Source: Hydractinia symbiolongicarpus
Taxonomy: Eukaryota > Cnidaria > Hydrozoa > Anthoathecata > Hydractiniidae
Assembly (NCBI RefSeq): GCF_029227915.1
Contig: NC_079883.1
Location: 31,374,001 to 31,438,000, forward strand
Length of the DNA stretch: 64,000 bases
Direction of reading: 5' to 3'
Shown here in pieces: positions 36,107 through 49,262 of the stretch. Each line of letters opens with the position of its first letter. Position 1 is the first letter of the stretch. The notes under the pieces are model-generated. The model made no database searches. It was not told where the DNA came from and worked only from the letters and a program-made list of their open reading frames with translations. The position numbers and the translations under genes are program-made.

Positions 36107-37340
36107 ACTGCAAGTGTCATGCGTTTTAGTGGTGAAAAGATAATTTAAAAAATCGTTTTGGAAATGAGTTTACTTACAGGGTACTTTCTTTGTATACTTT
36201 TGACTATACGGGCCGAGTCCGGATTTACGGGAAGTCGCGGATTTTCGTTTGCCGGCGATTAAACTTCTTTTATTCAACGTCTCATCAAAAATGAAATCAT
36301 TTTTAAAAACTACAAGTCTCATGGGTTTTAGTGGTGAAATAATAATTTAAAAAATCGTTCGGGAAATGAGTTTACACCCTGGGTACTTTCTTTGTATACT
36401 TTTGACTATGCGAGCCGAGTCCGGGATTTACGGGAAATCGCTGGTTTTCGTTTGCCGGTGATTAAACTTCTTTTGTTCAACGTCTGATCAAAAATGAAAA
36501 CATTTTTGAAAACTACAAGTCTCAAGCGTTTTAGTGGTGAAAGAAAAATTTAAAAAATCGTTCGGGAAATAAGTTTATTCCTTGGGTACTTTCTTTGTAT
36601 ACATTCGACTATACGGGCCAAGCCCGGGATTTACGGGAAATCGCGGGATTTCGTTTGCCGGCGATTAAACCTCTTTCATTAAGCGTCTCGTCAAAAATGA
36701 AAACATTTTTGAAAACAACAAGTCTCATGCGTTTTAGTGGTAAAAAAAAAAATTAAAAAATCGTTCGGGAAATGAGTTTACACCCTGGGTACTTTCTTTG
36801 TATACTTTTGACTATACGGGCCGAGTCCAGGATTTACGGGAAATCGCAGGTTTTCGTTTGCCGGCGATTAAACTTCTTTTATTCAGCGTCTCATCAAAAA
36901 TGAAAACATTTTTGAAAACTACAAGTCTCATGCGTTTTAGTGGTAAAAAAAAATTTAAAAAATCGTTCGGGAAATGAGTTTACTCCCTGGGTACTTTCTT
37001 TGTATACTTTTGACTATGCGAGCCGAGTCCGGGATTTACGGGAAATCGCTGGTTTTCGTTTGCCGGTGATTAAACTTCTTTTGTTCAACGTCTGATCAAA
37101 AATGAAAACATTTTTGAAAACTACAAGTCTCAAGCGTTTTAGTGGTGAAAGAAAAATTTAAAAAATCGTTCGGGAAATAAGTTTATTCCTTGGGTACTTT
37201 CTTTGTATACATTCGACTATACGGGCCAAGCCCGGGATTTACGGGAAATCGCGGGATTTCGTTTGCCGGCGATTAAACCTCTTTCATTAAGCGTCTCGTC
37301 AAAAATGAAAACATTTTTGAAAACTACAAGTCTCATGCGT
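36107..37340. repeat. Recurring multi-unit module, copy 1
   Basis: The module starts with ACTGCAAGTGTCATG, GAAAAGATAATTT and TTTACTTACAGGG. It continues with GAGTCCGGATTTACGGG (one G missing) and ATGAAATCATTT, then a CGAGCC unit with CGCTGGTTTTC, then a CTCAAGCG unit with GAAAGAAAAATTT and GGGAAATAAGTTTATTCC. Other starts are 38827 and 63224, with a partial one at 44188 that shares only the left part. The CGAGCC unit here reads GACTATGCGAGCC, at 36404, 37012 and 37418. This shows local 3- and 2-unit re-copying (608 and 406 bp). Confidence 0.85.
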
Positions 37341-37525
37341 TTTAGTGGTAAAAAAAAAAATTAAAAAATCGTTCGGGAAATGAGTTTACACCCTGGGTAC
37401 TTTCTTTGTATACTTTTGACTATGCGAGCCGAGTCCGGGATTTACGGGAAATCGCTGGTTTTCGTTTGCCGGTGATTAAACTTCTTTTGTTCAACGTCTG
37501 ATCAAAAATGAAAACATTTTTGAAA

Positions 37526-37612
37526 GCTACAAGTCTCATGCGTTTTAGTGGTGAAAAAGTAATTAAACTTCTTTTATTCAGCGTCTCATCAAAAATGAAA
37601 ACATTTTTGAAA
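37526..37612 (+). repeat. Truncated 87-bp unit (internal deletion of 116 bp)
   Basis: The distance between successive anchors (GCTACAAG at 37526, ACTACAAG at 37613) is 87 bp. The left part of the unit runs to the A/T stretch and joins directly to AAACTTCTTTTATTCAG, so unit positions of about 40-155 are missing, including the whole CpG-rich core. The junction lies at a short ATT shared by both sides (TAATTT and CGATTAAA). Here the flank reads GAAAAAGTAATT. Confidence 0.93.
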
Positions 37613-40535
37613 ACTACAAGTCTCATGCGTTTTAGTGGTAAAAAAAAATTTAAAAAATCGTTCGGGAAATGAGTTTACTCCCTGGGTACTTTCTTTGTAT
37701 ACATTCGACTATACGGGCCAAGCCCGGGATTTACGGGAAATCGCGGGATTTCGTTTGCCGGCGATTAAACTTCTTTTATTCAGCGTCTCATCAAAAATGA
37801 AATCATTTTTAAAAACTACAAGTCTCATGGGTTTTAGTGGTGAAATAATAATTTAAAAAATCGTTCGGGAAATGAGTTTACACCCTGGGTACTTTCTTTG
37901 TATACTTTTGACTATACGGGCCGAGTCCGGGATTTACGGGAAGTCGCGGGTTTTCGTTTGCCGGCGATTAAACTTCTTTTATTCAGCGTCTCATCAAAAA
38001 TGAAAACATTTTTAAAAACTACAAATCTCATGGGCTTTAGTGGTGAAATAATATCTTAAAAAATCGTTCGGGAAATGAGTTTACACCCTGGGTACTTTCT
38101 TTGTATACTTTTGACTATACGAGCCGAGTCCGGGATTTACGGGAAATCGCTGGTTTTCGTTTGGCGGCGATTAAACTTCTTTTGTTCAGCGTCTGATCAA
38201 AAATGAAAACATTTTTGAAAACTACAAGTCTCAAGCGTTTTAGTGGTGAAAGAAAAATTTAAAAAATCGTTCGGGAAATAAGTTTATTCCTTGGGTACTT
38301 TCTTGTATACATTCGACTATACGGGCCAAGCCCGGGATTTACGGGAAATCGCGGGATTTCGTTTGCCGGCGATTAAACCTCTTTCATTAAGCGTCTCATC
38401 AAAAATGAAAACATTTTTGAAAACTACAAGTCTCATGCGTTTTAGTGGTAAAAAAAATTTAAAAAATCGTTCGGGAAATAAGTTTATTCCTTGGGTACTT
38501 TCTTTGTATACATTCGACTATACGGGCCAAGCCCGGGATTTACGGGAAATCGCGGGATTTCGTTTGCCGGCGATTAAACCTCTTTCATTAAGCGTGTCAT
38601 CAAAAATGAAAACATTTTTGAAAACTGCAAGTCTCATGCGTTTTAGTGGTAAAAAAAAAATTTAAAAAATCGTTCGGAAAATGAGTTTACTCCCTGGGTA
38701 CTTTCTTAGTATACATTCGACTATACGGGCCAAGCCTGGGATTTACGGCAAATCGCGGGATTTCGTTTGCCGGCGATTAAACCTCTTTCATTAAGCGTCT
38801 CATCAAAAATGAAAACATTTTTGAAAACTGCAAGTGTCATGCGTTTTAGTGGTGAAAAGATAATTTAAAAAATCGTTTTGGAAATGAGTTTACTTACAGG
38901 GTACTTTCTTTGTATACTTTTGACTATACGGGCCGAGTCCGGATTTACGGGAAGTCGCGGATTTTCGTTTGACGGCGATTAAACTTCTTTTATTCAGCGT
39001 CTCATCAAAAATGAAATCATTTTTAAAAACTACAAGTCTCATGGGTTTTAGTGGTGAAATAATAATTTAAAAAATCGTTCGGGAAATGAGTTTACACCCT
39101 GGGTACTTTCTTTGTATACTTTTGACTATACGAGCCGAGTCCGGGATTTACGGGAAACCGCTGGTTTTCGTTTGCCGGCGATTTAACTTCTTTTGTTCAG
39201 CGTCTGATCAAAAATGAAAACATTTTTGAAAACTACAAGTCTCAAGCGTTTTAGTGGTGAAAGAAAAATTTAAAAAATAGTTCGGGAAATAAGTTTATTT
39301 CTTGGGTACTTTCTTTGTATACATTCGACTATACGGGCCAAGCCCGGGATTTACGGGAAATCGCGGGATTTCGTTTGCCGGCGATTAAACCTCTTTCATT
39401 AAGCGTCTCGTCAAAAATGAAAACATTTTTGAAAACTACAAGTCTCATGCGTTTTAGTGGTAAAAAAAAAAAATTAAAAAATTGTTCGGGAAATGAGTTT
39501 ACACCCTGGGTACTTTCTTTGTATACTTTTGACTATACGGGCCGAGTCCGGGATTTACGGGAAATCGCAGGTTTTCGTTTGCCGGCGATTAAACTTCTTT
39601 TATTCAGCGTCTCATCAAAAATGAAAACATTTTTGAAAACTACAAGTCTCATGCGTTTTAGTGGTGAAAAAATAATTAAACTTCTTTTATTCAGCGTCTC
39701 ATCAAAAGTGAAAATATTTTTGAAAACTACAAGTCTCATGCGTTTTAGTGGTAAAAAAAATTTAAAAAATCGTTCGGGAAATGAGTTTACTCCCTGGGTA
39801 CTTTCTTTGTATACATTCGACTATACGGGCCAAGCCCGGGATTTACTGGAAATTGCGGGATTTCGTTTGCCGGCGATTAAACTTCTTTTATTCAGCGTCT
39901 CATCAAAAATGAAATCATTTTTAAAAACTATAAGTCTCATGGGTTTTAGTGGTGAAATAATAATTTAAAAAATCGTTCGGGAAATGAGTTTACACCCTGG
40001 GTACTTTCTGTGTATACTTTTGACTATACGGGCCGAGTCCGGTATTTACGGGAAGTCGCGGGTTTTCGTTTGCCGGCGATTAAACTTCTTTTATTCAGCG
40101 TCTCATCAAAAATGAAAACATTTTTAAAAACTACAAGTCTCATGGGCTTTAGTGGTGAAATAATAATTTAAAAAATCGTTCGGGAAATGAGTTTACACCC
40201 TGGGTACTTTCTTTGTATACTTTTGACTATACGAGCCGAGTCCGGGATTTACGGGAAATCGCTGGTTTTCGTTTGCCGGCGATTAAACTTCTTTTGTTCA
40301 GCGTCTGATCAAAAATGAAAACATTTTTGAAAACTGCAAGTCTCATGCGTTTTAGTGGTAAAAAAAAAAATTAAAAAATCGTTCGGGAAATGAGTTTACA
40401 CCCTGGGTACTTTCTTTGTATACTTTTGACTATACGGGCCGAGTCCGGGATTTACGGGAAATCGCAGGTTTTCGTTTGCCGGCGATTAAACTTCTTTTAT
40501 TCAGCGTCTCATCAAAAATGAAAACATTTTTGAAA
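37613..40535. repeat. Module copy 2 and flanking units
   Basis: Copy 2 of the module starts at 38827 and is followed in the same order by the missing-G unit, the ATGAAATCATTT unit, the CGAGCC/CGCTGG unit and the GAAAGAAAAATTT unit (39257). Just left of it a unit carries TTCTTAGTATAC and TTACGGCAAATCG (38706 and 38748), a pair also found near 44066 and 63103. The distance between the GAAAGAAAAATTT markers of copies 1 and 2 is 2,718 bp, 14 units less one truncation and 8 bp. Confidence 0.85.
39639..39725 (+). repeat. Second truncated 87-bp unit with the same junction
   Basis: Anchors at 39639 and 39726 are 87 bp apart, and the deletion has the same end points as the unit at 37526 (AAAATAATT joined to AAACTTC). 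One deletion event followed by copying is more likely than two independent ones, because the next unit is also of the same kind (a short A-run, CTCCCTGGG, then GAAATCATTT). The truncation keeps one reading frame open and creates a 217-codon spurious ORF at 39315-39968. Confidence 0.93.
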
Positions 40536-43430
40536 ACTACAAGTCTCATGCGTTTTAGTGGTGAAAAAATAATTTAAAAAATCGTTCGGGAAATGAGTTT
40601 ACTCCCTGGGTACTTTCTTTGTATACTTTTGAATATGCGGGCCGAGTCCGGGGTTTACGGGAAATGGCGGGTTTTCGTTTACCGGCGATTAAACTTCTTT
40701 TATTCAGCGTCTGATCAAAAATGAAAACATTTTTGAAAACTACAAGTCTCAAGCGTTTTAGTGGTGAAAAAAAAATTTAAAAAATCGTTCGGGAAATGAG
40801 TTTACTCCCTGGGTACTTTCTTTGTATACATTCGACTATACGGGCCAAGCCCGGGATATACGGGAAATCGCGGGATTTCGTTTGCCGGCGATTAAACCTC
40901 TTTCATTAAGCGTCTCATCAAAAATGAAAACATTTTTGAAAACTACAAGTCTCAAGCGTTTAAGTGGTAAAAAAAAAATTTAAAAAATCGTTCAGGAAAT
41001 GAGTTTACACCCTGGGTACTTTCTTTGTATACATTCGACTATACGGGCCAAGCCCGGGATTTACGGGAAATCGCGGGTTTTCGTTTGCCGGCGATTAAAC
41101 CTCTTTCATTAAGCGTCTCATCAAAAATGAAAACATTTTTGAAAACTACAAGTCTCATGCGTTTTAGTGGTGAAAAAATAATTTAAAAAATCGTTCGGGA
41201 AATGAGTTTACTCCCTGGGTACTTTCTTTGTATACTTTTGAATATGCGGGCCGGGTCCGGGGTTTACGGGAAATGGCGGGTTATCGTTTACCGGCGATTA
41301 AACTTCTTTTATTCAGCGTCTGATTAAAAATGAAAACATTTTTGAAAACTACAAGTCTCAAGCGTTTTAGTGGTGAAAAAAAAATTTAAAAAATCGTTCG
41401 GGAAATGAGTTTACTCCCTGGGTACTTTCTTTGTATACATTCGACTATACGGGCCAAGCCCGGGATATACGGGAAATCGCGGGATTTCGTTTGCCGGCGA
41501 TTAAACCTCTTTCATTAAGCGTCTCATCAAAAATGAAAACATTTTTGAAAACTACAAGTCTCATGCGTTTTAGTGGTAAAAAAAAAATTTAAAAAATCGT
41601 TCAGGAAATGAGTTTACACCCTGGGTACTTTCTTTGTATACATTCGACTATACGGGCCAAGCCCGGGATTTACGGGAAATCGCGGGTTTTCGTTTGCCGG
41701 CGATTAAACCTCTTTCATTAAGCGTCTCATCAAAAATGAAAACATTTTTGAAAACTACAAGTCTCAAGCGTTTTAGTGGTGAAAAAAAAATTTAAAAAAT
41801 CGTTCGGGAAATGAGTTTACTCCCTGGGTACTTTCTTTGTATACATTCGACTATACGGGCCAAGCCCGGGATATACGGGAAATCGCGGGATTTCGTTTGC
41901 CGGCGATTAAACCTCTTTCATTAAGCGTCTCATCAAAAATGAAAACATTTTTGAAAACTACAAGTCTCAAGCGTTTAAGTGGTAAAAAAAAAATTTAAAA
42001 AATCGTTCAGGAAATGAGTTTACACCCTGGGTACTTTCTTTGTATACATTCGACTATACGGGCCAAGCCCGGGATTTACGGGAAATCGCGGGTTTTCGTT
42101 TGCCGGCGATTAAACCTCTTTCATTAAGCGTCTCATCAAAAATGAAAACATTTTTGAAAACTACAAGTCTCAAGCGTTTTAGTGGTGAAAAAAAAATTTA
42201 AAAAATCGTTCGGGAAATGAGTTTACTCCCTGGGTACTTTCTTTGTATACATTCGACTATACGGGCCAAGCCCGGGATATACGGGAAATCGCGGGATTTC
42301 GTTTGCCGGCGATTAAACCTCTTTCATTAAGCGTCTCATCAAAAATGAAAACATTTTTGAAAACTACAAGTCTCAAGCGTTTAAGTGGTAAAAAAAAAAT
42401 TTAAAAAATCGTTCAGGAAATGAGTTTACACCCTGGGTACTTTCTTTGTATACATTCGACTATACGGGCCAAGCCCGGGATTTACGGGAAATCGCGGGTT
42501 TTCGTTTGCCGGCGATTAAACCTCTTTCATTAAGCGTCTCATCAAAAATGAAAACATTTTTGAAAACTACAAGTCTCATGCGTTTTAGTGGTGAAAAAAT
42601 AATTTAAAAAATCGTTCGGGAAATGAGTTTACTCCCTGGGTACTTTCTTTGTATACTTTTGAATATGCGGGCCGAGTCCGGGGTTTACGGGAAATGGCGG
42701 GTTTTCGTTTACCGGCGATTAAACTTCTTTTATTCAGCGTCTGATTAAAAATGAAAACATTTTTGAAAACTACAAGTCTCAAGCGTTTTAGTGGTGAAAA
42801 AAAAATTTAAAAAATCGTTCGGGAAATGAGTTTACTCCCTGGGTACTTTCTTTGTATACATTCGACTATACGGGCCAAGCCCGGGATATACGGGAAATCG
42901 CGGGATTTCGTTTGCCGGCGATTAAACCTCTTTCATTAAGCGTCTCATCAAAAATGAAAACATTTTTGAAAACTACAAGTCTCATGCGTTTTAGTGGTAA
43001 AAAAAAAATTTAAAAAATCGTTCAGGAAATGAGTTTACACCCTGGGTACTTTCTTTGTATACATTCGACTATACGGGCCAAGCCCGGGATTTACGGGAAA
43101 TCGCGGGTTTTCGTTTGCCGGCGATTAAACCTCTTTCATTAAGCGTCTCATCAAAAATGAAAACATTTTTGAAAACTACAAGTCTCAAGCGTTTTAGTGG
43201 TGAAAAAAAAATTTAAAAAATCGTTCGGGAAATGAGTTTACTCCCTGGGTACTTTCTTTGTATACATTCGACTATACGGGCCAAGCCCGGGATATACGGG
43301 AAATCGCGGGATTTCGTTTGCCGGCGATTAAACCTCTTTCATTAAGCGTCTCATCAAAAATGAAAACATTTTTGAAAACTACAAGTCTCATGCGTTTTAG
43401 TGGTAAAAAAAAATTTAAAAAATCGTTTGG
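40536..43430. repeat. 2- and 3-unit repeats combined into a 7-unit period
   Basis: Two markers give the same pattern. GATATACGGG (normally GATTTACGGG) is at 40855, 41464, 41870, 42276, 42885 and 43291, spaced 609, 406, 406, 609 and 406 bp. CGTTCAGGAAAT has TTCAGG at 40991, 41600, 42006, 42412 and 43021, with the same spacing. Units with GAATATGCGGG begin at 40536, 41145 and 42566, so the larger period is 1,421 bp (7 units). All spacings are exact multiples of 203, and the copies look nearly identical, so this is probably young. Confidence 0.92.
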
Positions 43431-46400
43431 GAAATGAGTTTACTCCCTGGGTACTTTCTTTGTATACATTCGACTATACGGGCCAAGCCCGGGATTTACG
43501 GAAATCGCGGGATTTCGTTTGCCGGCGATTAAACCTGTTTCATTAAGCGTCTCATCAAAAATGAAAACATTTTTGAAAACTGCAACTCTCATGCGTTTTA
43601 GTGGTAAAAAAAAAATTTAAAAAATCGTTCGGGAAATGAGTTTACTCCCTGGGTACTTTCTTTGTATACATTCGACTATGCGGGCCAAGCCCGGGATTTA
43701 CGGGAAATCGCGGGATTTCGTTTGCCGGCGATTAAACCTCTTTCATTAAGCGTCTCATCAAAAATGAAAACATTTTTGAAAACTACAAGTCTCATCCGTT
43801 TTAGTGGTAAAAAGATAATTTAAAAAATCGTTCGGGAAATGAGTTTACTCACTGGGTACTTTCTTTGTATACATTCAACTACACGGGCCAAGCCCGGGAT
43901 TTACGGGAAATCGCGGGATTTCGTTTGCCGGCGATTAAACCTCTTTCATTAAGCGTCTCATCAAAAATGAAAACACTTTTGAAAACTACAAGTCTCATGC
44001 GTTTTAGTGGTAAAAAAAAAATTTAAAAAATCGTTCGGGAAATGAGTTTACTCCCTGGGTACTTTCTTAGTATACATTCGACTATACGGGTCAAGCCCGG
44101 GATTTACGGCAAATCGCGGGATTTCGTTTGCCGGCGATTAAACCTCTTTCATCAAGCGTCTCATCAAAAATGAAAACATTTTTGAAAACTGCAAGTGTCA
44201 TGCGTTTTAGTGGTGAAAAGATAATTTAAAAAATCGTTTTGGAAATGAGTTTACTTACAGGGTACTTTCTTTGTATACATTCGACTATACGGGCCAAGCC
44301 CGGGATTTACGGGAAATCGCGGGTTTTCGTTTGCCGGCGATTAAACCTCTTTCATTAAACGTCTCATCGAAAATGAAAACATTTTTGAAAACTACAAGTC
44401 ACATGCGTTTTAGTGGTAAAAAAAAAATTAAAAAAATCGTTCGGGAAATGAGTTTACTCCCTGGGTACTTTCTTTGTATACTTTTGACTATACGGGCCGA
44501 GTCCGGGATTTACGGGAAATTGCAGGTTTTCGTTTGCCGGCGATTAAACTTCTTTTGTTCATCGTCTCATCAAAAATGAAAACATTTTCAAAAACTACAA
44601 GTCTCATGCGTTTTAGTGGTGAAATAATAATTTAAAAAATCGTTCGGGAAATGCGTTTACACCCTAGGTAAATTCTTTGTATACTTTTGACTATACGGGC
44701 CGAGTCCGGGATTTACGGGAAATCGCAGGTTGTCGTTTATCGGCGATTAAACTTCTTTTATTCAGCGTCTCATCAAAAATGAAAACATTTTTAAAAACTA
44801 CAAGTCTCATGCGTTTTAGTGGTGAAAAAATAATTTAAAAAATCGTTCGGGAAATGAGTTTACTCCATGGGTACTTTCTTTTTATACTTTTGACTATACC
44901 GGCCGAGTCCGGATTTACGGGAAGTCGCGGATTTTCGTTTGCCGGCGATTAAACTTCTTTTATTCAGCGTCTCATCAAAAATGAAAACATTTTTAAAAAC
45001 TACAAGTCTCATGGGCTTTAGTGGTGAAATAATAATTTAAAAAATCGTTCGGGAAATGAGTTTACACCCTGGGTACTTTCTTTGTATACTTTTGACTATA
45101 CGGGCCGAGTCCGGGATTTACGGGAAGTCGCGGGTGTTCGTTTGCCGGCGATTAAACTTTTTTTATTCAGCGTCTCATCAAAAATGAAAACATTTTTGAA
45201 AACTACAAGTCTCATGGGCTTTAGTGGTGAAATAATAATTTAAAAAATCGTTCGGGAAATGAGTTTACACCCTGGGTACTTTTTTTGTATACTTTTGACT
45301 ATACGAGCCGAGTCCGGGATTTACGGGAAATCGCTGGTTTTCCTTTGCCGGCGATTAAACTTCTTTTGTTCAGCGTCTGATCAAAAATGAAAACATTTTT
45401 GAAAACTACAAGTCTCAAGCGTTTTAGTGGTGAAAGAAAAATTTAAAAAATCGTTCGGGAAATGAGTTTATTCCCTGGGTACTTTCTTTGTATACATTCG
45501 ACTATACGGGCCAAGCCCGGGATTTACGGGAGATCGCGGGATTTCGTTTGCCGGCGATTAAACCTCTTTCATTAAGCGTCTCGTCAAAAATGAAAACATT
45601 TTTGAAAACTACAAGTTTCATGCGTTTTAGTGGTAAAAAAAAAATTTAAAAAATCGTTCGGGAAATGAGTTTACACCCTGGGTAATTTCTTTGTATACTT
45701 TTGACTATACGGGCCGAGTCCGGGATTTACGGGAAGTCGCGGGTTTTCGTTTGCCGGCGATTAAACTTCTTTTATTCAGCGTCTCATCAAAAATGAAAAC
45801 ATTTTTAAAAACTACAAGTCTCATGGGCTTTAGTGTTGAAATAATAATTTAAAAAATCGTTCGGGAAATGAGTTTACACCCTGGGTACTTTCTTTGTATA
45901 CTTTTGACTATACGAGCCGAGTCCGGGATTTACGGGAAATCGCTGGTTTTCCTTTGCCGGCGATTAATCTTCTTTTGTTCAGCGTCTGATCAAAAATGAA
46001 AACATTTTTGAAAACTAAAAGTCTCATGGGCTTTAGTGGTGAAATAATAATTTAAAAAATCGTTCGGGAAATGAGTTTACACCCTGGGTACTTTCTTTGT
46101 ATACTTTTGACTATACGGGCCGAGTCCGGGATTTACGGGAAGTCGCGGGTTTTCGTTTGCCGGCGATTAAACTTCTTTTATTCAGCGTCTCATCAAAAAT
46201 GAAAACATTTTTAAAAACTACAAGTCTCATGGGCTTTAGTGTTGAAATAATAATTTAAAAAATCGTTCGGGAAATGAGTTTACACCCTGGGTACTTTCTT
46301 TGTATACTTTTGACTATACGAGCCGAGTCCGGGATTTACGGGAAATCGCTGGTTTTCCTTTGCCGGCGATTAATCTTCTTTTGTTCAGCGTCTGATCAAA

Positions 46401-49262
46401 AATGAAAACATTTTTGAAAACTAAAAGTCTCATGGGCTTTAGTGGTGAAATAATAATTTAAAAAATCGTTCGGGAAATGAGTTTACACCCTGGGTACTTT
46501 CTTTGTATACTTTTGACTATACGGGCCGAGTCCGGGATTTACGGGAAGTCGCGGGTTTTCGTTTGCCGGCGATTAAACTTTTTTTATTCAGCTTCTCATC
46601 AAAAATGAAAACATTTTCAAAAACTACAAGTCTCATGCGTTTTAGTGGTGAAATAATAATTTAAAAAATCGTTCGGGAAATGAGTTTACACCCTAGGTAA
46701 ATTCTTTGTATACTTTTGACTATACGGGCCGAGTCCGGGATTTACGGGAAGTCGCGGGTTTTCGTTTGCCGGCGATTAAACTTTTTTTATTCAGCGTCTC
46801 ATCAAAAATGAAAACATTTTTGAAAACTACAAGTCTCATGGGCTTTAGTGGTGAAATAATAATTTAAAAAATCGTTCGGGAAATGAGTTTACACCCTGGG
46901 TACTTTCTTTGTATACTTTTGACTATACGAGCCGAGTCCGGGATTTACGGGAAATCGCTGGTTTTCCTTTGCCGGCGATTAAACTTCTTTTGTTCAGCGT
47001 CTGATCAAAAATGAAAACATTTTTGAAAACTACAAGTCTCAAGCGTTTTAGTGGTGAAAGAAAAATTTAAAAAATCGTTCGGGAAATGAGTTTATTCCCT
47101 GGGTACTTTCTTTGTATACATTCGACTATACGGGCCAAGCCCGGGATTTACGGGAGATCGCGGGATTTCGTTTGCCGGCGATTAAACCTCTTTCATTAAG
47201 CGTCTCGTCAAAAAATGAAAACATTTTTGAAAACTACAAGTTTCATGCGTTTTAGTGGTAAAAAAAAAATTAAAAAAATCGTTCGGGAAATGAGTTTACA
47301 CCCTGGGTACTTTCTTTGTATACTTTTGACTATACGGGCCGAGTCCGGGATTTTCGGGAAGTCGCAGGTTTTCGTTTGCCGGCGATTAAACTTCTTTTAT
47401 TCAGCGTCTCATCAAAAATGAAAACATTTTTAAAAACTACAAGTCTCATGGGCTTTAGTGGTGAAATAATAATTTAAAAAATCGTTCGGGAAATGAGTTT
47501 ACACCCTGGGTACTTTCTTTGTATACTTTTGACTATACGGGCCAAGCCCGGGATTTACGGGAGATCGCGGGATTTCGTTTGCCGGCGATTAAACCTCTGT
47601 CATTAAGCGTCTCGTCAAAAATGAAAACATTTTTGAAAACTACAAGTTTCATGCGTTTTAGTGGTAAAAAAAAAATTTAAAAAATCGTTCGGGAAATGAG
47701 TTTACACCCTGGGTACTTTCTTTGTATACTTTTGACTATACGGGCCGAGTCCGGGATTTACGGGAAATCGCTGGTTTTCCTTTGCCGGCGATTAAACTTC
47801 TTTTGTTCAGCGTCTGATCAAAAATGAAAACATTTTTGAAAACTACAAGTCTCAAGCGTTTTAGTGGTGAAAGAAAAATTTAAAAAATCGTTCGGGAAAT
47901 GAGTTTATTCCCTGGGTACTTTCTTTGTATACATTCGACTATACGGGCCAAGCCCGGGCGCTACGGGAGATCGCAGGATTTCGTTTGCCGGCGATTAAAC
48001 CTCTTTCATTAAGCGTCTCGTCAAAAATGAAAACATTTTTGAAAACTACAAGTTTCATGCGTTTTAGTGGTAAAAAAAAAATTTAAAAAATCGTTCGGGA
48101 AATGAGTTTACACCCTGGGTACTTTCTTTGTATACTTTTGACTATACGGGCCGAGTCCGGGATTTACGGGAAGTCGCGGGTTTTCGTTTGCCGGCGATTA
48201 AACTTCTTTTATTCAGCGTCTCATCAAAAATGAAAACATTTTTAAAAACTACAAGTCTCATGGGCTTTAGTGGTGAAATAATAATTTAAAAAATCGTTCG
48301 GGAAATGAGTTTACACCCTGGGTACTTTCTTTGTATACTTTTGACTATACGAGCCGAGTCCGGGATTTACGTGAAATCGCTGGTTTTGCTTTGCCGGCGA
48401 TTAAACTTCTTTTGTTCAGCGTCTGATCAAAAATGAAAACATTTTTGAAAACTACAAGTCTCAAGCGTTTTAGTGGTGAAAGAAAAATTTAAAAAATCGT
48501 TCGGGAAATGAGTTTATTCCCTGGGTACTTTCTTTGTATACATTCGACTATACGGGCCAAGCCCGGGATTTACGGGAGATCGCGGGATTTCGTTTGCCGG
48601 CGATTAAACCTCTGTCATTAAGCGTCTCGTCAAAAATGAAAACATTTTTGAAAACTACAAGTTTCATGCGTTTTAGTGGTAAAAAAAAAATTTAAAAAAT
48701 CGTTCGGGAAATGAGTTTACACCCTGGGTACTTTCTTTGTATACTTTTGACAATACGGGCCGAGTCCGGGATTTACGGGAAATCGCAGGTTTTCGTTTGC
48801 CGGCGATTAAACTTCTTTTATTCAGCGTCTCATCAAAAATGAAAACATTTTTGAAAACTACAAGTCTCATGTTTTTTAGTGGTGAAAAAATAATCTAAAA
48901 AATCGTTCGGGAAATGAATTTACTCCCTGGGTACTTTCTTTGTATACTTTTGACTATGCGGGCCGAGTCCGGGGTTTACGGGAAATGGCGGGTTTTCGTT
49001 TGCCGGCGATTAAACTTCTTTTATTCAGCGTCTGATCAAAAATGAAAACATTTTTGAAAACTACAAGTCTCAAGCTTTTTAGTGGTGAAAAAAAAATTTA
49101 AAAAATCGTTTGGGAAATGAGTTTACTCCCTGGGTACTTTCTTTGTATACATTCGACTATACGGGCCAAGCCCGGGATTTACGGGAAATCGCGGGATTTC
49201 GTTTGCCGGCGATTAAACCTCTTTCATTAAGCGTCTCATCAAAAATGAAAACATTTTTGAAA
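43431..49262. repeat. Patchwork of 2-, 3- and 8-unit repeats with CGAGCC and GAGATCGCGGG units
   Basis: Typical units are CGAGCCGAGTCC with CGCTGGTTTTCC, GAAAGAAAAATTT (45432, 47056, 47869 and 48478; spacing 1624, 813 and 609), and ACGGGAGATCGCGGG followed by GTCTCGTCAAAAATG and AAGTTTCATGCG. A 2-unit pair carries TTTAGTGTTGAAAT at 45833 and 46239 (406 bp). CCTAGGTAAATTC occurs at 44663 and 46692. A partial copy of the 36107 module starts at 44188. At 48840-48870 one unit reads ATGTTTTTTAG. No gene or insertion seen. Confidence 0.85.

Noticed and set aside
39315-39968. 217-codon plus-strand ORF, the longest in the window
   Set aside because: It exists because an 87-bp truncated unit and A-run length changes happen to keep one frame open over three units. 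The translation is the same low-complexity unit repeated, with no domain.
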